The notes beneath the pieces were generated by a model, which saw only the letters and a list, made by a program, of their open reading frames with translations, did not search any database and was not told where the DNA came from. A stretch of 64,000 nt of DNA from Streptomyces sp. S465 (GTDB taxonomy: Bacteria > Actinomycetota > Actinomycetes > Streptomycetales > Streptomycetaceae), in contig NZ_CP114036.1 in the NCBI RefSeq assembly GCF_026898115.1, positions 5,140,001 to 5,204,000 on the forward strand, read 5' to 3'. Positions 63,945-64,000 of the stretch are shown piece after piece; position 1 is the stretch's first letter, and each line of letters starts with the position of its first letter. The position numbers and the translations under genes are program-made.

Positions 63945-64000
63945 TCAGACCTCCACCCCGTCGATGTGGAACGTCTGCACCGACTGCGCCTCCAGGGTGA
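63945..64000 (-). CDS. C-terminal end of a gene cut by the window edge
   Basis: On the minus strand an open frame ends TLEAQSVQTFHIDGVEV followed by TGA at 63945. Only 17 codons are visible, so no family can be named. Convergent with the methyltransferase gene. Confidence 0.6.
   Translation of the reverse strand, partial: TLEAQSVQTFHIDGVEV

Overview
The window is chromosomal DNA from a Streptomyces species. The partial 16S/23S/5S operon at the left end is actinobacterial, the GC content is very high, GTG starts are common, and many genes are recognisable Streptomyces core genes (csoR, pitH, pstSCAB, glnR, nur, rsiG, soxR). No tRNA, transposase, integrase, relaxase or CRISPR array was seen.

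Layout. 1-4.8 kb: rRNA operon without its promoter and 16S 5' end, closed by a strong terminator. 4.9-14.4 kb: a minus-strand operon of type IV secretion-like genes (VirD4-like, VirB4 ATPase domain, VirB3/VirB4 N-domain, VirB6-like, VirB8-like, VirB2-like), an orphan DUF397 gene, and a divergent CwlT-like wall hydrolase. 14.6-18.8 kb: PAP2 phosphatase, flavin oxidase, lipoprotein and small proteins. 19-25.7 kb: copper regulator csoR with its operator, then phosphate uptake (DUF47/pit, pstSCAB with a PHO box and a pstS/pstC hairpin). 26-35.4 kb: wall endopeptidase, macrodomain protein, PP2C phosphatase with a pseudo-receiver, HbhA-like protein and XRE regulator, AraC/hydrolase pair, aldo/keto reductase, FMN reductase/soxR pair. 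35.4-45 kb: Eis-like acetyltransferase, rsiG, dtd, ygfZ, nur, nitrobindin-like protein, DsrE protein, and a sulfur operon (sulfurtransferase, DUF1416) behind a cysteine-containing leader peptide. 45-52 kb: heterodimeric ABC exporter, hydrolase, glnR, lacI-type regulator. 52.7-59.3 kb: HtrA-like protease with an MprAB-like two-component system, a degenerate second response regulator, and an ABC exporter preceded by two identical genes for a 39-residue cationic peptide. 59.6-64 kb: DUF2993 protein, RRM protein, old yellow enzyme with a MerR-type operator, and a two-gene peptide/methyltransferase unit.

The most unusual items are the relaxase-less T4SS-like locus with VirB4 split over two genes and a VirD4 homologue with a broken Walker A; the tandem cationic peptides beside an ABC exporter; the short peptide translationally coupled to a PIMT-like methyltransferase, which resembles an imiditide-type RiPP; and a response regulator whose receiver has lost its key residues. 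Several genes are too short for routine ORF calling and were found by reading the sequence: cysteine leader, glnR upstream ORF, 33-residue membrane peptide, (TPExP)n ORF and the 39-residue peptides. Functions are inferred from motifs and family knowledge; no database search was run.
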